Part shown: one piece after another, positions 39,211-52,500 of the stretch
How positions within the stretch are numbered: the stretch's first letter is position 1
Layout of the letters: each line of letters begins with the position of its first letter
Source of the DNA: Paramecium pentaurelia
Lineage: Eukaryota > Ciliophora > Oligohymenophorea > Peniculida > Parameciidae
Assembly: GCA_905183005.1 (NCBI GenBank)
Contig: CAJJDO010000012.1
Coordinates: 272,025-336,024, forward strand
Length of the DNA: 64,000 nucleotides
Direction: 5' to 3'
The notes under the pieces: model-generated
Databases searched by the model: none
What the model was told of the DNA's origin: nothing
The model's input: only the letters and a program-made list of their open reading frames with translations
Translations under genes and position numbers: made by a program

Positions 39211-40250
39211 TCATTATTTTGATTTAATGAAATTGTATGAGTCTTAACACATTTCTGTCAATCCTCTCTTTGCTATCCATCCTAATTTTTCTTTTGTTTT
39301 ATTTGGATTAGCAACTAATATAGCAACATCTCCAACTCTCTTATTAGTAATCTGATATTTGATAGGTACAAGTTTTGAATATTCATTCACAATATCTAGA
39401 ACACTAAATCCTTTACCTGTTCCAATATTAAAATAATCATAATAATTTTCATTCTTTTCATCTCTTTTTATTAATTCCTATAATGCTACTACATGAGCCT
39501 CTGCTAAATCTAAAACATGAATATAATCTCTAATGCCTGTACCATCATGAGTATTATAATCATTTCCAAAAACATATAATTATTCAAGATTACCTATAGC
39601 TACTTATTCTATATAAGGAAATAAATTGTTAGGTTTATTAGGCATTTCTCCAAGCTTACCATCTTTGGTTGCTCCAACAGGATTAAAATATCTTAAACAT
39701 AGATATCTACCTCCCTTCTTTGATAATGATTTTATCAAATATTCTATTGTTACTTTAGTTTCACCATATGGATTTGAAGGTTTAAATGGAGCTTCTTCAT
39801 CTACAAATTCACCAGGTGCATAAACTGTTGCTGAAGAACTGAATAAAAAGTTCTAACATTTATACTCTTCAGCACATCTTAATAGATTCAAAGTGCCTAC
39901 AACATTATTTTAATAATATTTTATAGGGTTTTCAACAGATTCCCCAACAGCCTTTAATGCAGCAAAGTGAATAATATAATTAATTGGATTTGTCTCTTTG
40001 TATTTATTAAAGACTTCACTTAATTCATTATAATTCTGAATATCTACAATGTGCAAATCTAATTTTTCACCTATTATACTACTAATAGTATCTAAAACTT
40101 AGATTTTGCTATTACTCAAATTATCTAAAATAATTATCTAAAGATGAGTATTTAAATTACTTTGTATTATTTTCCAATAGCCTTATACAATTCAGTAATA
40201 GTAATTGATCCAATATATCCTAACCCTCCAGTTATTAAAATTGATTACAT
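39211..40250 (-). CDS. GALE: UDP-glucose 4-epimerase
   Basis: 338 residues, the usual length, with one 23-nt intron. N-terminal NAD-binding motif ITGGLGYIGS; the SSSATVY and NPYGETK boxes give the catalytic Ser/Tyr/Lys; NPVGA and RDYIHVLDLA are the standard sugar-nucleotide epimerase blocks; C-terminal GDVAILVANPNK is also typical. It interconverts UDP-glucose and UDP-galactose in the cytosol. The gene is complete. Confidence 0.95.
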
Positions 40251-40277
40251 ATTATATAAAACAAAAATTTATTTATA

Positions 40278-41876
40278 TCATTTTTATTAAGAGTTATTAT
40301 TATGTTATAATGTTTTGACTTACCAATTAATTAAATTATTGATTCTACATCTCACAGTCAAAGGTTTTGGAGTCAATAATTAAACAGAACTAGTTTAATT
40401 TCTGAAAGTTAAGCTAGTTTGAAGATTATTAAATGTATGAATAGTTTGTAAATTTAATTTAGGAATACTTTTTTTAGCTTTTTCTTTATATGAATTCTTT
40501 TCAGATTTATAGATCATCAATTTTTTTAAATCATTTGCCTTTAATTTTGATTACTATTTATCATAACATCTCTTTTGTTCATAAGGATTATTTTAATATT
40601 AGATTGGATTCAAAACGCTATTAAAATTCTTGGAAATTTTATAGCAATTTATTTGATTATTAATTTTAATAGATTAATTTGATGAACTTTTTAATTAAGA
40701 AGTTCTATTAATTTCTCTAAATGAATCTGGCTTATTTACTTTACATAATATTTAATGTAATCCTTTATTATTTTATGTAGATTTATTCTTTTTAGCTATT
40801 GGAGTGTTTTTTTCAATATCCATAATAGATTTCATAATTTTAAGTTCAAGTTATTTCATTTCAGGTATTGAATTTTTGCTATCTTTCTTTTAATCAATTT
40901 TATTATCAATTTTAAGTTTATTTAATTTAGAATATTTATTAAATAATTAAATAAGACTTTCCTTTTGTATATTAATATCTTTAGTTTTTTCTTAAGATGT
41001 TTTTAATACCTTACTTATAGAATCAGTGGCAACTCTAGTTGATAAAGGACCTCTTATATAATTACTACATTTACTCTAAGTTCTTGAAGATTGAGATGAT
41101 ACAAATTCTTCTAATTTTAATGATTTTTTAAATGATGGATTTTATTTCTTAAATACTTAATATTTTTAAACAATCTTGTTATTATTAATTTAATCTAAAT
41201 TAAAGGCTTTCAACATTTGAATAATTTCACTTTTCTGATCTTCTTGTATTTTAGAGATCTTACTAATTTCTTCTTAGCTTATTTAATTTTAATCTCCTTA
41301 TTATATTATATCTTAAAGAATGTTTTCAACATTATTATTTATAGTTGAATTGTTACTACTTTCAGATTCAGGAGTTGTTTAAGTTTCTACTGGTTTATCT
41401 CCAACAATACCTTTTGGAGTTTTATTTGGATTGTTTCTATTTTCATATTCTATTTGTCTTTGTATTTTGTAATATTCAAATTTTCGCTTTTTATCATAAT
41501 ACAAATTCAAAATAATTATGATATTCTTATGAACAGTAAAGCGAGGTAAATCATTATGATATTTGTAGAACTCTGTTAGTAATTTAATTTTAGTACATTA
41601 TTCATTAATATAGTAATATCTCTTCATTCTTTCTCCTAATTCTTAAAATTGAGTATCATCCTTAATTTATCACGAATTGCTTACATAAAATTAAATAGTA
41701 GCTGGTGTTCTGTTCTTACCCAAAATATCGTTGATTTCTTTTGTGAAGTAATAATTTTATGAAGCAGAATACTTATGATAAAGGGTATGGTTGATAATGT
41801 TTCTAGAAGCAAATTCTGAATGATAATTTCTGACATATCCCAAGGTCTTTAATTAACATTTATGTTATTAATTCAT
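40278..41876 (-). CDS. Lys/Ser/Asn-rich protein with conserved N-terminus, unknown
   Basis: 524 residues, one 24-nt intron (GTAAGCAATTCG...TTAAG). The first 150 residues look ordered (GYVRNYHSEFASRN, DILGKNRTPATIQFY, FQELGERMKRYYYINEQ). The long remainder is basic and low complexity (Lys, Asn, Ser, Gln). No domain was recognised. The start codon is 18 bp from the divergent gene at 41895, and the stop 27 bp from the epimerase start. Confidence 0.72.
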
Positions 41877-41894
41877 ATATAATTAAATAAGTAA

Positions 41895-42161
41895 ATGTCC
41901 GAAGAATTAAATTCAAGTCTTGATTCCCTTGAATTAGATTTATACCACAAACCTAATCCTAGAATTAGAACTATACTTAATTACCTTAGATCCTAAAATA
42001 TCAAATTTTGCACAGACCCAAAAAAGAAAGAAGAAGACTTCTATTCTAAACAGTCTTCAACAGAGATTAATTCTGATATGGATTTTGGAATAAGAAGAAA
42101 TAGATTTATAAATAGAGGTCCTTAAAGATCTGGAATTGTTTTGGTTTCAAATACATCTTGA
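41895..42161 (+). CDS. Small charged protein, unknown
   Basis: Intronless, 88 residues (MSEELNSSLDSLELDLYHK). The middle has RIRTILNYLRSQNIKFC and a Lys-rich patch, and the end FGIRRNRFINRGPQR is basic. Probably a real small protein because composition is balanced and the frame starts right after a short divergent promoter. Function unknown. Confidence 0.55.
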
Positions 42162-42867
42162 TTTACTATTATATTTGTTATATTTAATTCAGTAAACTTG
42201 TATTTTGAATTCATTAGTGACTTTATTTGAATGCTCAACCACATTATCAAATTTGACATTATTGATGTTAATATAATACCATATGAATCTTCTAATTATT
42301 AATTTGATTTTAATTTAAAAAGGAATATGGGAGAGCGCGATTTATTTATAAGCTATCTCTAAATATTGACTTATAAATGAATAAATTTTATTAGTAATTA
42401 AATATATATCAATCTGTTCACTTAAATATTATAAGACATAATAATTTGAACTCTTAAGATTTATATAATAAGTTGATAAATTTATAATAAGTCTTGACTG
42501 TTTATTCATCAGGATAATTTTTTATTTAACTTGAGATTACAATATACTCAAATTCTTATTTCTTACATGATTAATATATTGATAAGTAGTTCACTATGAT
42601 CTAATAATAAAAATAAAAGAGAACTTAAATAGGCTAAATATAATATGTATTATTAAAGTTAAGATCTTCAATATATATCTAGATTAAGTTAAGATAATTT
42701 AAAGTAGAACATATGTGTGTATAATAATAGTAAATAGGATAAATAAATTATTTTTTTTTAAATAAGAAAGTTTTTATATTTTTTTGGTCAATTAATAGTA
42801 ATTTTATTTATCACTTTTATTTATAAATATTTATCACTCCAATGAATAATTATTAAATAATTTATAA
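42162..42867. other. Intergenic region
   Basis: About 0.7 kb, AT-rich, with no supported gene. It contains several TTTTTTTT/AATTTAT runs upstream of 42868. Confidence 0.5.
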
Positions 42868-43248
42868 ATGCAAGCTTCTTAAGATAAACTACCTAGATTA
42901 GATCTTACTAATAGAAGATCATAATCGATGGCCAATTCTAATCCTGCTTTTAAAAAACTTAAAGAAACTTTGCTAATTGAGAATTAAACTAGCACTCGTC
43001 ACTTCAAAAGAAAGGAAGGTGATATTTTAGACTCAATACTTGAAGATGCAAGTTTAATCTTAGGAAATAAATAATTAGAAAAAAATATTTATTAACTTAA
43101 GGAATTAGGATTATTGAAATAATATGATCCAACAATAGCAGTTTAATAAGGATATAAGAAAAGTAATTATGTGATGAATGATTATCATAATAAAAGCACA
43201 ACAAATGGTTATTCAAGAAATTATGGAGGATTATTTTACAATAGATGA
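42868..43248 (+). CDS. Small protein, unknown function
   Basis: Intronless, 126 residues ending at TGA 43246-43248. A basic N-terminus (LPRLDLTNRRSQSM), a helical centre (DSILEDASLILGN and KNIYQLKELGLLKQ) and a Tyr/Asn/Gly-rich C-terminus. Family not recognised. Composition is protein-like throughout. Confidence 0.6.
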
Positions 43249-43743
43249 TTTATCTTAAAAAATTTTTAATAATCCAATAACATACTTCTTCTAAATTATA
43301 TTTCATAAATATATATATTATTATTCTTTATCATCTAATTTTGATTAACTATAATTAATAGTGTCAATTAACATCTTTAATAAATAATTAATTATCTTTA
43401 TTCTTCTAATTTAGTATTAAATTTTAATTCTTCAATATCACATATAATTTACTTATATGATGCTTTTAAATTCAATAGATTTATAGATTAAGATAGATTA
43501 TAAATTTTATTTATATTTATTTTATTAATATAGATTCCAATTCATGATAAAAAGAATTGAAGATTGATATTTAATCTTAATTATTGTTATATAAACATAA
43601 GTAAAAATCTAATAAATTAAAATATCTATATATTAATATTGAATCAATATATATATATTTATATCTGACTAATTTTAATATTACATAAATATTGAAGTAA
43701 TATTGCAAGTTTAATTTAAATATTTTGTTAATTTTCTCTCTAA
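43249..43743. other. Intergenic region
   Basis: AT-rich, no supported gene. Confidence 0.5.
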
Positions 43744-45349
43744 ATGCATAGAGAAAATAATTGTGATGATAAGAGTAGGAGTAGAAGTCGCAGTAAGTCA
43801 AGCAAAAGATACATCTAACATAACCAAGTTTAAAATTGTATAGAGGTGAAACATCAAAAAGAAGGAAATGATTAAAAAATTGATAATAAAGAATGTATTT
43901 CTCATAATTCTAGTCCTATTAGAAAATAAGAAGAACTCCATAAGAGTGATTAATTTAATAAGTATATATTGTTTTTATGCAGAGAAAGCAAAGAAGAATA
44001 TAAGTTCTTTGATCAGATTTAGGGTATCAATCTAGAGCCTAATAATTAATTTTAAATACAATTTGAAAATCAAGAACAAGGAGAAAGTAAATTTTTATCA
44101 ATATCTCTACCTTATTAAGAAATAAGAATAAACTAAAAAATGATTTTAAATAAATAGCCATCTTAATTGATCACTATAAATGACAGCAGTTAAGAAGAAG
44201 ATGAAAATGTTTAGAGTATTTAATTTCAAGGTAGTTCACATCTTCATAATTAATAATTTGATAATAATAGAAAGAGATTATTAAGAAATTGTATTTTATG
44301 GTAAAAATTAAGAATTTAGAGACCATTAATTAAAAGAACATCTTAATATTTAAAATAAATAAAATAAAAGAAATAATCTTTTGAATGCATTGATTTAACA
44401 AATGATGATAATATATAATCCTTTTTTGGACTTAATCATCCTATGCTATAAAGTTCTATGAATTATCATAAAAAAATATTATTTGAATTAGTTGAGCCAT
44501 ATGAATATTAATGTGGAAACTTTATGATTAGTTTAGGAATCCATAGTCATTATACTGCAATTGTGACACTACCTATACTATCTTAAACAAAATCTATTTA
44601 TTATTTATTTATGATGTTCAAATTTGATTCAAAAAACATTTATTGTATGGTTCCTGAAGATGACTAAACAACATTACTGGTTAGTTCGAATATTTAATCA
44701 CTTTATTATTACTGTAACTCTAATAATCAATAAAAGAAATATAATAATACAACCTCTTTAGAAAGTACGCTAAAATACAAATTTCCCTATATCTATCCAC
44801 CTCTAATTAGAAAATTTATAGTTTCTTATAAAAAAAATGATTCATAGATTCTATATCATATAAATTATGATTCACATGCTACTCAATTAGCGATTGAAGA
44901 TTATTATTGGGATAATCCAGGACATTTAATTACAGGTACTAGTCATCCTATTTTAAAAATGTTATTATTAAAATCCCAAAATAATTAGATTCCTTAATTT
45001 TATGATAAATTTATTAGTGGTCCACTCTATGAAGGACAATTTAGTTTAAAAGCTTGTCTTTAATAAAATGGTAATCTTATTGTTGTGGAGAGAAGGTAAT
45101 AATAATAATAATTGATTTTATATTAGATTCTTAAGTCCCTTTTCTTATGGTTTTCATAATATTAAAATTGAAATTAATCGAACAACAAATCTTATTGTTA
45201 TGAAACAAAATGGAAAAAATTATGAGATCTAATCAAAATCCATCCAACTATTTTGGAATGAAGTTCTATAAAAATACTTATAATTATATCATTCGTATTA
45301 TCTTATATTAAGTTTAGAAAATAGTTGTATAATTACTTTGTTGATATGA
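43744..45349 (+). CDS. Protein with SR-like N-terminus and beta-rich C-terminal half, unknown
   Basis: 524 residues with a certain 31-nt intron (45096-45126) and probably a second 21-nt one (GTATATATTG...GCAG near 43967), whose length is divisible by three; if spliced, 517 residues. The N-terminus has RSRSRSKSS. Residues about 260 to the end look beta-rich and conserved (HYTAIVTLPIL, PYIYPPLIRKFIV, FISGPLYEGQFSLKACL), suggesting a globular domain. The family is not recognised. Confidence 0.7.
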
Positions 45350-45539
45350 TTAATTAAGATAGAAAGATCTTAGAAAAGTACTAGAAATGGAATTAACTAT
45401 ATTAATATATGAGCAAATCTAATTAATTAAAATCTAATAAGTCAAATGATAACACTATCATCCTGAACAATAAAAAATTCTTTTGTTATTCAATAGAAAA
45501 AATAAAAAATGGAAACAACATTAAATATTAATGATAAAT

Positions 45540-46577
45540 ATGAATAAATTATATTTTGTCTTTAAATTTTGTACAGATACTCAAAAGTCAATCTATAAAC
45601 TTGAAAATGCTCAAAAATATATCTCTGAATTAGTCTAAAAGACTGATTGGATCAGCTTTGCAATATCCAAGCATATCCCTAAATAAGTGAGGTATTCATT
45701 ATTAATTGAATAAAGATAAGATTATTTGAACATCTGTCAATTTCATAATGAATTAGCGAGAATTGAAGAAACCTCTAAAGAAAGATCACTTGGAGTAGGC
45801 AAACTATAATATTGGTCAGATCAAATTGATTAAGTAAAATTTCTAAAGATATTGAGATTTTTTTAGATAATCCTTAAAGAGAACCTTTATCAATTTGTCT
45901 TCATAACAGTTGTAAAAACAACCCATTACCAAAATATCTTTTTCAAAAAATGATAAATTATCGCAAATAATAAGTAGAGAAGGGAGAATTTTCAAATCTT
46001 GTAGATATGGCTACTGCTGCAGAAGCAAACAGAGGATCACAATTTTTATTGTTTTTGCGATTAATGAGGATGGATATAGAAAATTAAGATCTAAAATAAT
46101 TAACAGAGTTATCAGCTTAGGCAGTTGGGATGACAGATTATCTAAGAAGAGTACCATTCACACTTTAAAATTATAAACTTAATTTACCAGAGGATATTAA
46201 ATATAAACATAGTATAAATGTTAGATCACTTTGGGATAGAATTAGGGGTATTATTTGATTTAGAATTCAAGGTGAACCAAAGGAAGAATTATATGATGCA
46301 GTTTTAGAAGTGGCTGCTTTTGCTAGAACATAAATGATAAGAACTTCATAATTTTAGAATAAGATTCCACCTTAATCATTTAGGGCATTTTTACATCTAA
46401 CACCAACTGAGTAATATTTAGATGAATTGGAATATTATAATTTTAAGATATTTGAAAAGTATCAATTATATTTATATAAGAGCGATCAACTAAAATTCAT
46501 ATGTGTAATTACCTATAACTCTATTTAAAACTTGCAGAAAGATGAAGTATCTAAGTAAAGATTACGAATCGAAATGA
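45540..46577 (+). CDS. NDUFAF6-like (squalene/phytoene-synthase fold) protein
   Basis: 322 residues; introns of 23, 24 and 22 nt. The body matches the all-helical isoprenoid-synthase-like family of NDUFAF6: NLVDMATAAEANRGSQFL, QAVGMTDYLRRVPF, NVRSLWDRI, FRAFLHLTP and LPITLFKTCRKM. NDUFAF6 is a mitochondrial complex I assembly factor. The Asp-rich motifs of true phytoene/squalene synthases are not evident, supporting NDUFAF6 rather than an enzyme. An alternative start at 45510, joined by a 19-nt intron, is possible. Confidence 0.75.
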
Positions 46578-46607
46578 GTATTAATTTATAGATATTAATT
46601 AAATTTG

Positions 46608-49340
46608 ATGAAAAAGTCACAATCATAAAATAATTCAGGAGCTTTTGATTTCCCTGATGTTAATAAACCAAGATTTGAACCTTAACTTCATAAAATCTCA
46701 GCAAGTACATAATAAAAAGTTGTAATATAAAAACTTACTAATTCACTTAATAATCATAAAATTATTACATAGACAACGGAACAACCATAAACTATTAGAA
46801 GTTAAGTCTCTAAGCCTTTAATTAGTTCAGAACGCTTTATGTTTGATTTAGATGCTTCAATGGTTTATATTCATAGAGAAAAAATAATGTAATTTGAAGA
46901 ACTTGAATAATAGAGAATTCAGTAATTATTAAGAGACATATAAATAAAAGTTCCTTAAATAAATGATAAAGTAAATCATTTCATAGCATTAGCAGGCTAG
47001 TTTGAAAATGAAAAAGTTAATCCTTTAGTGAATTAATTCATAAAAGTGGTTGAATAATTATTGTAAATATTTGATGAGAAAACTAAAGAAATAAAAGAAT
47101 ATTAATTTGCATTAAAATAAAGCAGAGAGTAAGGATAAAATAATAGCAGGTTAATAGAAGATTAATCATAAATGATAAAATATATGGAAAGTTAAAATTA
47201 AAATGCTAAAAATGTTACAAGAACCTTTTAGAGATCTAATGAATTAGCTGTTATTAATGTTTAACTTGAAAAGAAAGTTGAACTTTTAAATTAGAATTTA
47301 TAATTTTTAATGAATCAAAATAAAGATAGTTTAGCCACTTAATTATAATAAAAAATTGATTAATTAAATAAAACAATTGAAGAACAATAAAATAAATTAT
47401 ATGATGATAATAATAAATAAATTTAATTGTAATAATAAATATAAACTTTAAAATCAACTGAATTTAAACATTAAATTTAACTTAAAAAATTAGAAGATAA
47501 AATATAAGAATATGAATCAAAATTAAAAGAATTAACTTTTCAAGTTTCATATTCTAAAGAATAAAAAGATTAATATAGAGAACTTTATTATATGACATAT
47601 GAAGATTTATAAATGAATAAATTAAATACTCAAACAGAAAGAAAATAAATGCAAAAAAGTTTTGAAAAAATTAGAATGTTATAAGATAGGATAGATGAAA
47701 TGACAGTCAAAAGAAGTAAGGAAGTTGATGCACCATTTTCAAGTAGAGTTGAAGGTGATATGATACAATTATAAGCTATTACCAAAATTTTAGATGAAGA
47801 TCATGTATTTTAAAGGTATATGATGAGTAGTTTCCTAAAGAATGTCCAAGAGTATGATTCAAAATTAGTTGATGCATATGTTGATGTTAAAAGGTTAGTC
47901 GTAGGTAGAGATGAAGAGGCAGAATTATAAACATTAAGATATAATTATCCACCATTTACTTTGTTTCTAGAAAAAAGAATTGTTGATTAGGAAACCTAAT
48001 ATCTATAAATACGACCAATATCTAATAATTTTATGGGTTTACTTAGAGCTATTTTAGATGGCATGTATATTGAATTTCAAAAGAATACTTATATATCTTT
48101 TTAAAGTTATATAATTTCTTGGTTAAGCACATTCACAATTGAGAATCATTAAGTTATAATATTTCCAGAAGATACAAAAAGAGTAAATTTATATACTATA
48201 AATTAAGGTCAAAATAGAAGAGTAATTGCACACTTTTTATCTAGATTTAATGGTACCTAGATTAGATAAAGTATGGGAAGTAGTATAATTTAGACATTTT
48301 TTAAATGACATTTACTCATTAGAAGAATTATATTTCTATCTTCATGTTCGCTATTTATTGAGAAGAGGACCTTGGATTGAAACATTTGATGCAATATATG
48401 GTGTTGTCCATTATATGAAAGTATAATAAGCAGAATCCGTAATATTGAGATGTTTAGAATAATTTGATAAGATCAATTAAACTTTAGTTATAAGAGCAGT
48501 TAACGAAAGAATTGTTGAAGGAAAAAGTAATATTATTATTTAATTAGATTAGATGACAGAAAATTAATTTAAACAGGATTTGTTTTATAATTATTATTGG
48601 AAATATTTAGAATAGACAGAATTAATAGATACAAAATTCTTTCTTTTGCATTTCCAGCATAACCTATCAACTTTAAATAGTTCCATAAATTTGTTAAAGG
48701 AAATTTTTCAAAATGTACCGAAGGTGAGGTTGCAGAATTATGGAGGGAGGTTTACATGATTTCAAATGGTATTCCCAATTTAAATTCATTCTTTACTGCT
48801 GCTCAATCCCTTTTTATTAAATCACTTATACTTCCTGCAATATATACTGTTCCTCTTCTAGATACTAATAAAAAATTAGCTTTTGATGAATTAAATTTCA
48901 CAACAATGAAAATTTAAGAATAATTAAAGGAAATTACTGATTCTGATTTAGATGTCCTTAAAACATTAATTCCTTAAATGTTTTAAGAGGAAATGATAAA
49001 AATAACAAAATAGTTAATGCCAAAAAATTAAATTCAATTTGTTAATCCTATTGAATATATATTTAAATTTATGAAGCTTATTCTTACATTGAAATATAAT
49101 ACAATTTTAGCAGATGGATTAGAAGAAGATGGTGTAAATAGAAAAGGCTTTATTACAGAAACATTTACTTAGTTTATCACTGCAGAAATTAATGAATTGA
49201 ATAAAGTTATATATAAAAAGCAATCGTATATGTCAGATTAAGAAATTAGAATATCTAGATTATAAAAATATGCAAAGAAAAAAGTAAAAAAAATCTATGT
49301 TATCATGTCATCTGTGTTACAATCAAGAATTAAATAATGA
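46608..49340 (+). CDS. Large coiled-coil protein with conserved C-terminal half, unknown
   Basis: 892 residues; introns of 25 nt (GTAAATTTATATAC...) and 29 nt (GTTTTATAATTATT...ATTTAG). The N-terminal half is Gln/Lys-rich coiled coil. The C-terminal half is ordered and alpha-helical (for example DLMVPRLDKVWEVVQFRHF, ELYFYLHVRYLLRRGPWIET and GEVAELWREVYM), with no catalytic motif recognised. The C-terminus is basic (LQKYAKKKVKKIY). It stops 8 bp before the stop of the opposite gene. Function unknown; scaffolding is plausible. Confidence 0.75.
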
Positions 49341-49348
49341 TATTTATT

Positions 49349-49486
49349 TCATATATTATCAAAATCATTGAAACTCTGAATTATAGTTCCTTAATTTATA
49401 TACTATTCAACATCATCAACAACTTATTATATTAATTATTCTTATTATGTTTAAATTTGTGCTTAAAAAATTTAAGTTTATTATTA

Positions 49487-49581
<95 letters not shown>

Positions 49582-52500
49582 CCTTTGGTTTAGCAGGCTT
49601 TCTCTTTGTGGCCCTATAATCCTCTATAAGTTTCTTCCCTTTTTCTAATTTAATTTCTAAAGTTTCATTGAGGAAATTCCCTTCATTTTATTCCTGCTGA
49701 TCTTTCTCATAAAATCTTATATACATATTATTTAGCAATGGTACTATAGAATCCTATTTAAATAGTTCAGTAGTCCTTCTGTATGATTCTGATTTCAATA
49801 TTATATCTCTGATTAAAATTTTATCTTCTATCTTTGTATATTCCTCTAGTAGTCCTATACAAGCTTAGTATAATCTAATATCATAAGTTTTATATAGCTT
49901 TTCAAAAAGTTAGTAGATTTCTTTGTATTTTTACATTTTTAGCAATATTTTAATAATCAATTTTAATATTTTAGACTTCTAATAATTAAAAATTAAGTCT
50001 GAGGAATGGTAATGACTTAATACTTCATCTTTTTCACACTTATATTTATCAATTTATAAGTAATAATACACAAGATCTCTACTATTTGGTTGATAGATAG
50101 GAGATATTTATGCAAAAACTTAGTCTATAGAAGCTTAACTATTAAATTTTAAATGAGTTGCATAATAGAATGCTTCTATTATATACCTTTAAGCTTTTTT
50201 TCTAACTAATTTTTATGTGTTCTCTATAAATATAGATAGAAGGTTATTTAAAATTAAGTTTACTTCTTCTTTATTGTAATATGTATTTTCCTCTATCTCA
50301 AGTTGTTCTTAAGTTAAATTTGATATTTTGAATTTTCTATTATCATATTAAAATTCAAATTGAAGATCGCTTTGATTTTAATTTAATAAATAAGAGTATT
50401 TATCTTTGATTATTTATATTAATTGTTATAACTAATGATAAAGTCTATGTCTCAAGAATCTTCTAATAAATTTGTAAATGTTTATATACAGATCTTATTT
50501 CATTTCTTATTCTCCATCATTTGATTGAAAAAAGTATTCTATATCATATTCTTTCATTTACTTGATTAAATTAGAAAGACAGCAAATATTATTTAAATTT
50601 TAATTAATTCTTTCAATTGGTACATTCCTATATTTTCTCATTACTTTTTTTTCATATAAATATAAAACTCTAAAATTATTTTCTATTTCAAAAATATCTT
50701 TTGGTATATTATATTATTTTTGATAAAGTGAATAATATCCTTATTCTGTTTTTTTATACAATTGTTCATTATTAGAATATTAATATTCAACTTGTCTTTA
50801 CTTCAATTTAATCAGATCCATTACATATCTATATTCATTTAAGTGATTTAATAGAGGATTTTTATTTACATATGCCTGAATCTTTTTCTAACTTAAAAAC
50901 CAATCAATTTCTGTTTAAGTTTTCAATTTAAATTATTTTAAAGCTTACTCAAAAGTACCTTAGTATATATAATTCCATAAAAATGGTGATTCTTTATAGG
51001 CTAAAGCATAACATATATTTTTTAAATCAAATTTAGGTTGATTTTCATTATAATTTATTTCTTCTGACTTTTAAATTTAATAATATAAATTAGATTTATA
51101 ATCACATTACAAATTATTTTGATTAATATAATCTTAAAATTCTTTTATTGATGAAATTGATGATTTTTATTTAGTAAATATTTATGAATATAACCATTCA
51201 GCATATTCTTAAATCTTAGGATCAATATATTTGTGTAAAGACTTCTAAACAATATCAATAATAAATTAATTCAATTATTTTTAATCTAAAAAAGTTTTAG
51301 AAAAATGAGTTAAAAAATACCCCATAAATTTAAGTTCCATTTCAGATAAATCCCTCTAAAATTCTTATTATAGATAATAGCTTTTCAAAAATATATATTA
51401 AAAATTTTTGCTTAATTCTTTAGTAGTTAATCCAAATTCAACTCTAACTATTTCCTTAGCTAACCTTTTAATATGCTCAATAATTTTTGGATCACCTATG
51501 TTTACTTTAATTGTGTGATTCAGCAAGAATTCAACTGTTTTAGTTGTAAATTAGTAGTTCTATTTACCTATTTTAAATGAACTTTCAATTTAATCCTATA
51601 ATAAATTTAGATTTTGGTATTATTTTTTAAATATTTCATCTGATTCTAATTCTTCCTCTGAAGCACTTGAAAATGATTCTGGTTATGGATATTTGGTCTC
51701 TTATTTTTCAACTTCAATTTATAACTCATTTTATTGAACTATAAATTAAGGTGTATATTGATCTTTTAAATCCAATAAATGAAGCAAATAGTAACGAAGT
51801 TCTAAATCATTTTAAACATTGCTTTTGTATTATTCTATTAATTAATTATATCTATTTTTCATTTGTATTTTAGTTTTAATAAATTCTTATAAAATTAGAT
51901 CAATGTTTATATAAGTAAATAGTTTATTTATATTAAGATGATGAAATTTTAAAATTTCAATCAAAAGCAGGTGTTTTTTTTAACCATTTGTTTATAAAAG
52001 GTAAATTTCAATAAATTTAGCCAAAAATTCACTTGAATCTAATTCCATTAAAGAATAAATTATTGAATATTTTAAAAAAATAAACCCAATAGAAAGATCT
52101 GGTTATGGAATATTCAAAAATTGCTATATTAAAGGTTGTACAAATTTATAAATTGTTTTAAGTTCTTCTTTTTATTACACAAAATAAAATTAATTTAGAC
52201 AAATTATAGCTAATCTTTTAATCATATCATAGCTTTAATTTTATTTCAAATAATCTTAAACATAATTTATTTATGTTCTTATTTTTTCATTATCTTCTAG
52301 TCTCTATTCTTTTTATTCCCATTAAGTAAGTATTTATTATATTTATTAAGATTAATGTGGTGAGCTTGAAGAAATTTAAAATTAAGCTGATTTTATCTTA
52401 TCTAATATTTCTAAAGTTAATTCTGAATTATTTAATTCTTATGAACATTATTTTGCTATTCTACCTTAAAAAAAATTGATATCGCTATGTATATAGGCCA

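Noticed and set aside
49457..49648. Plus-strand frame with a poly-Leu run
   Set aside because: It is the opposite strand of the minus-strand polyQ tract of the large TPR-like gene.
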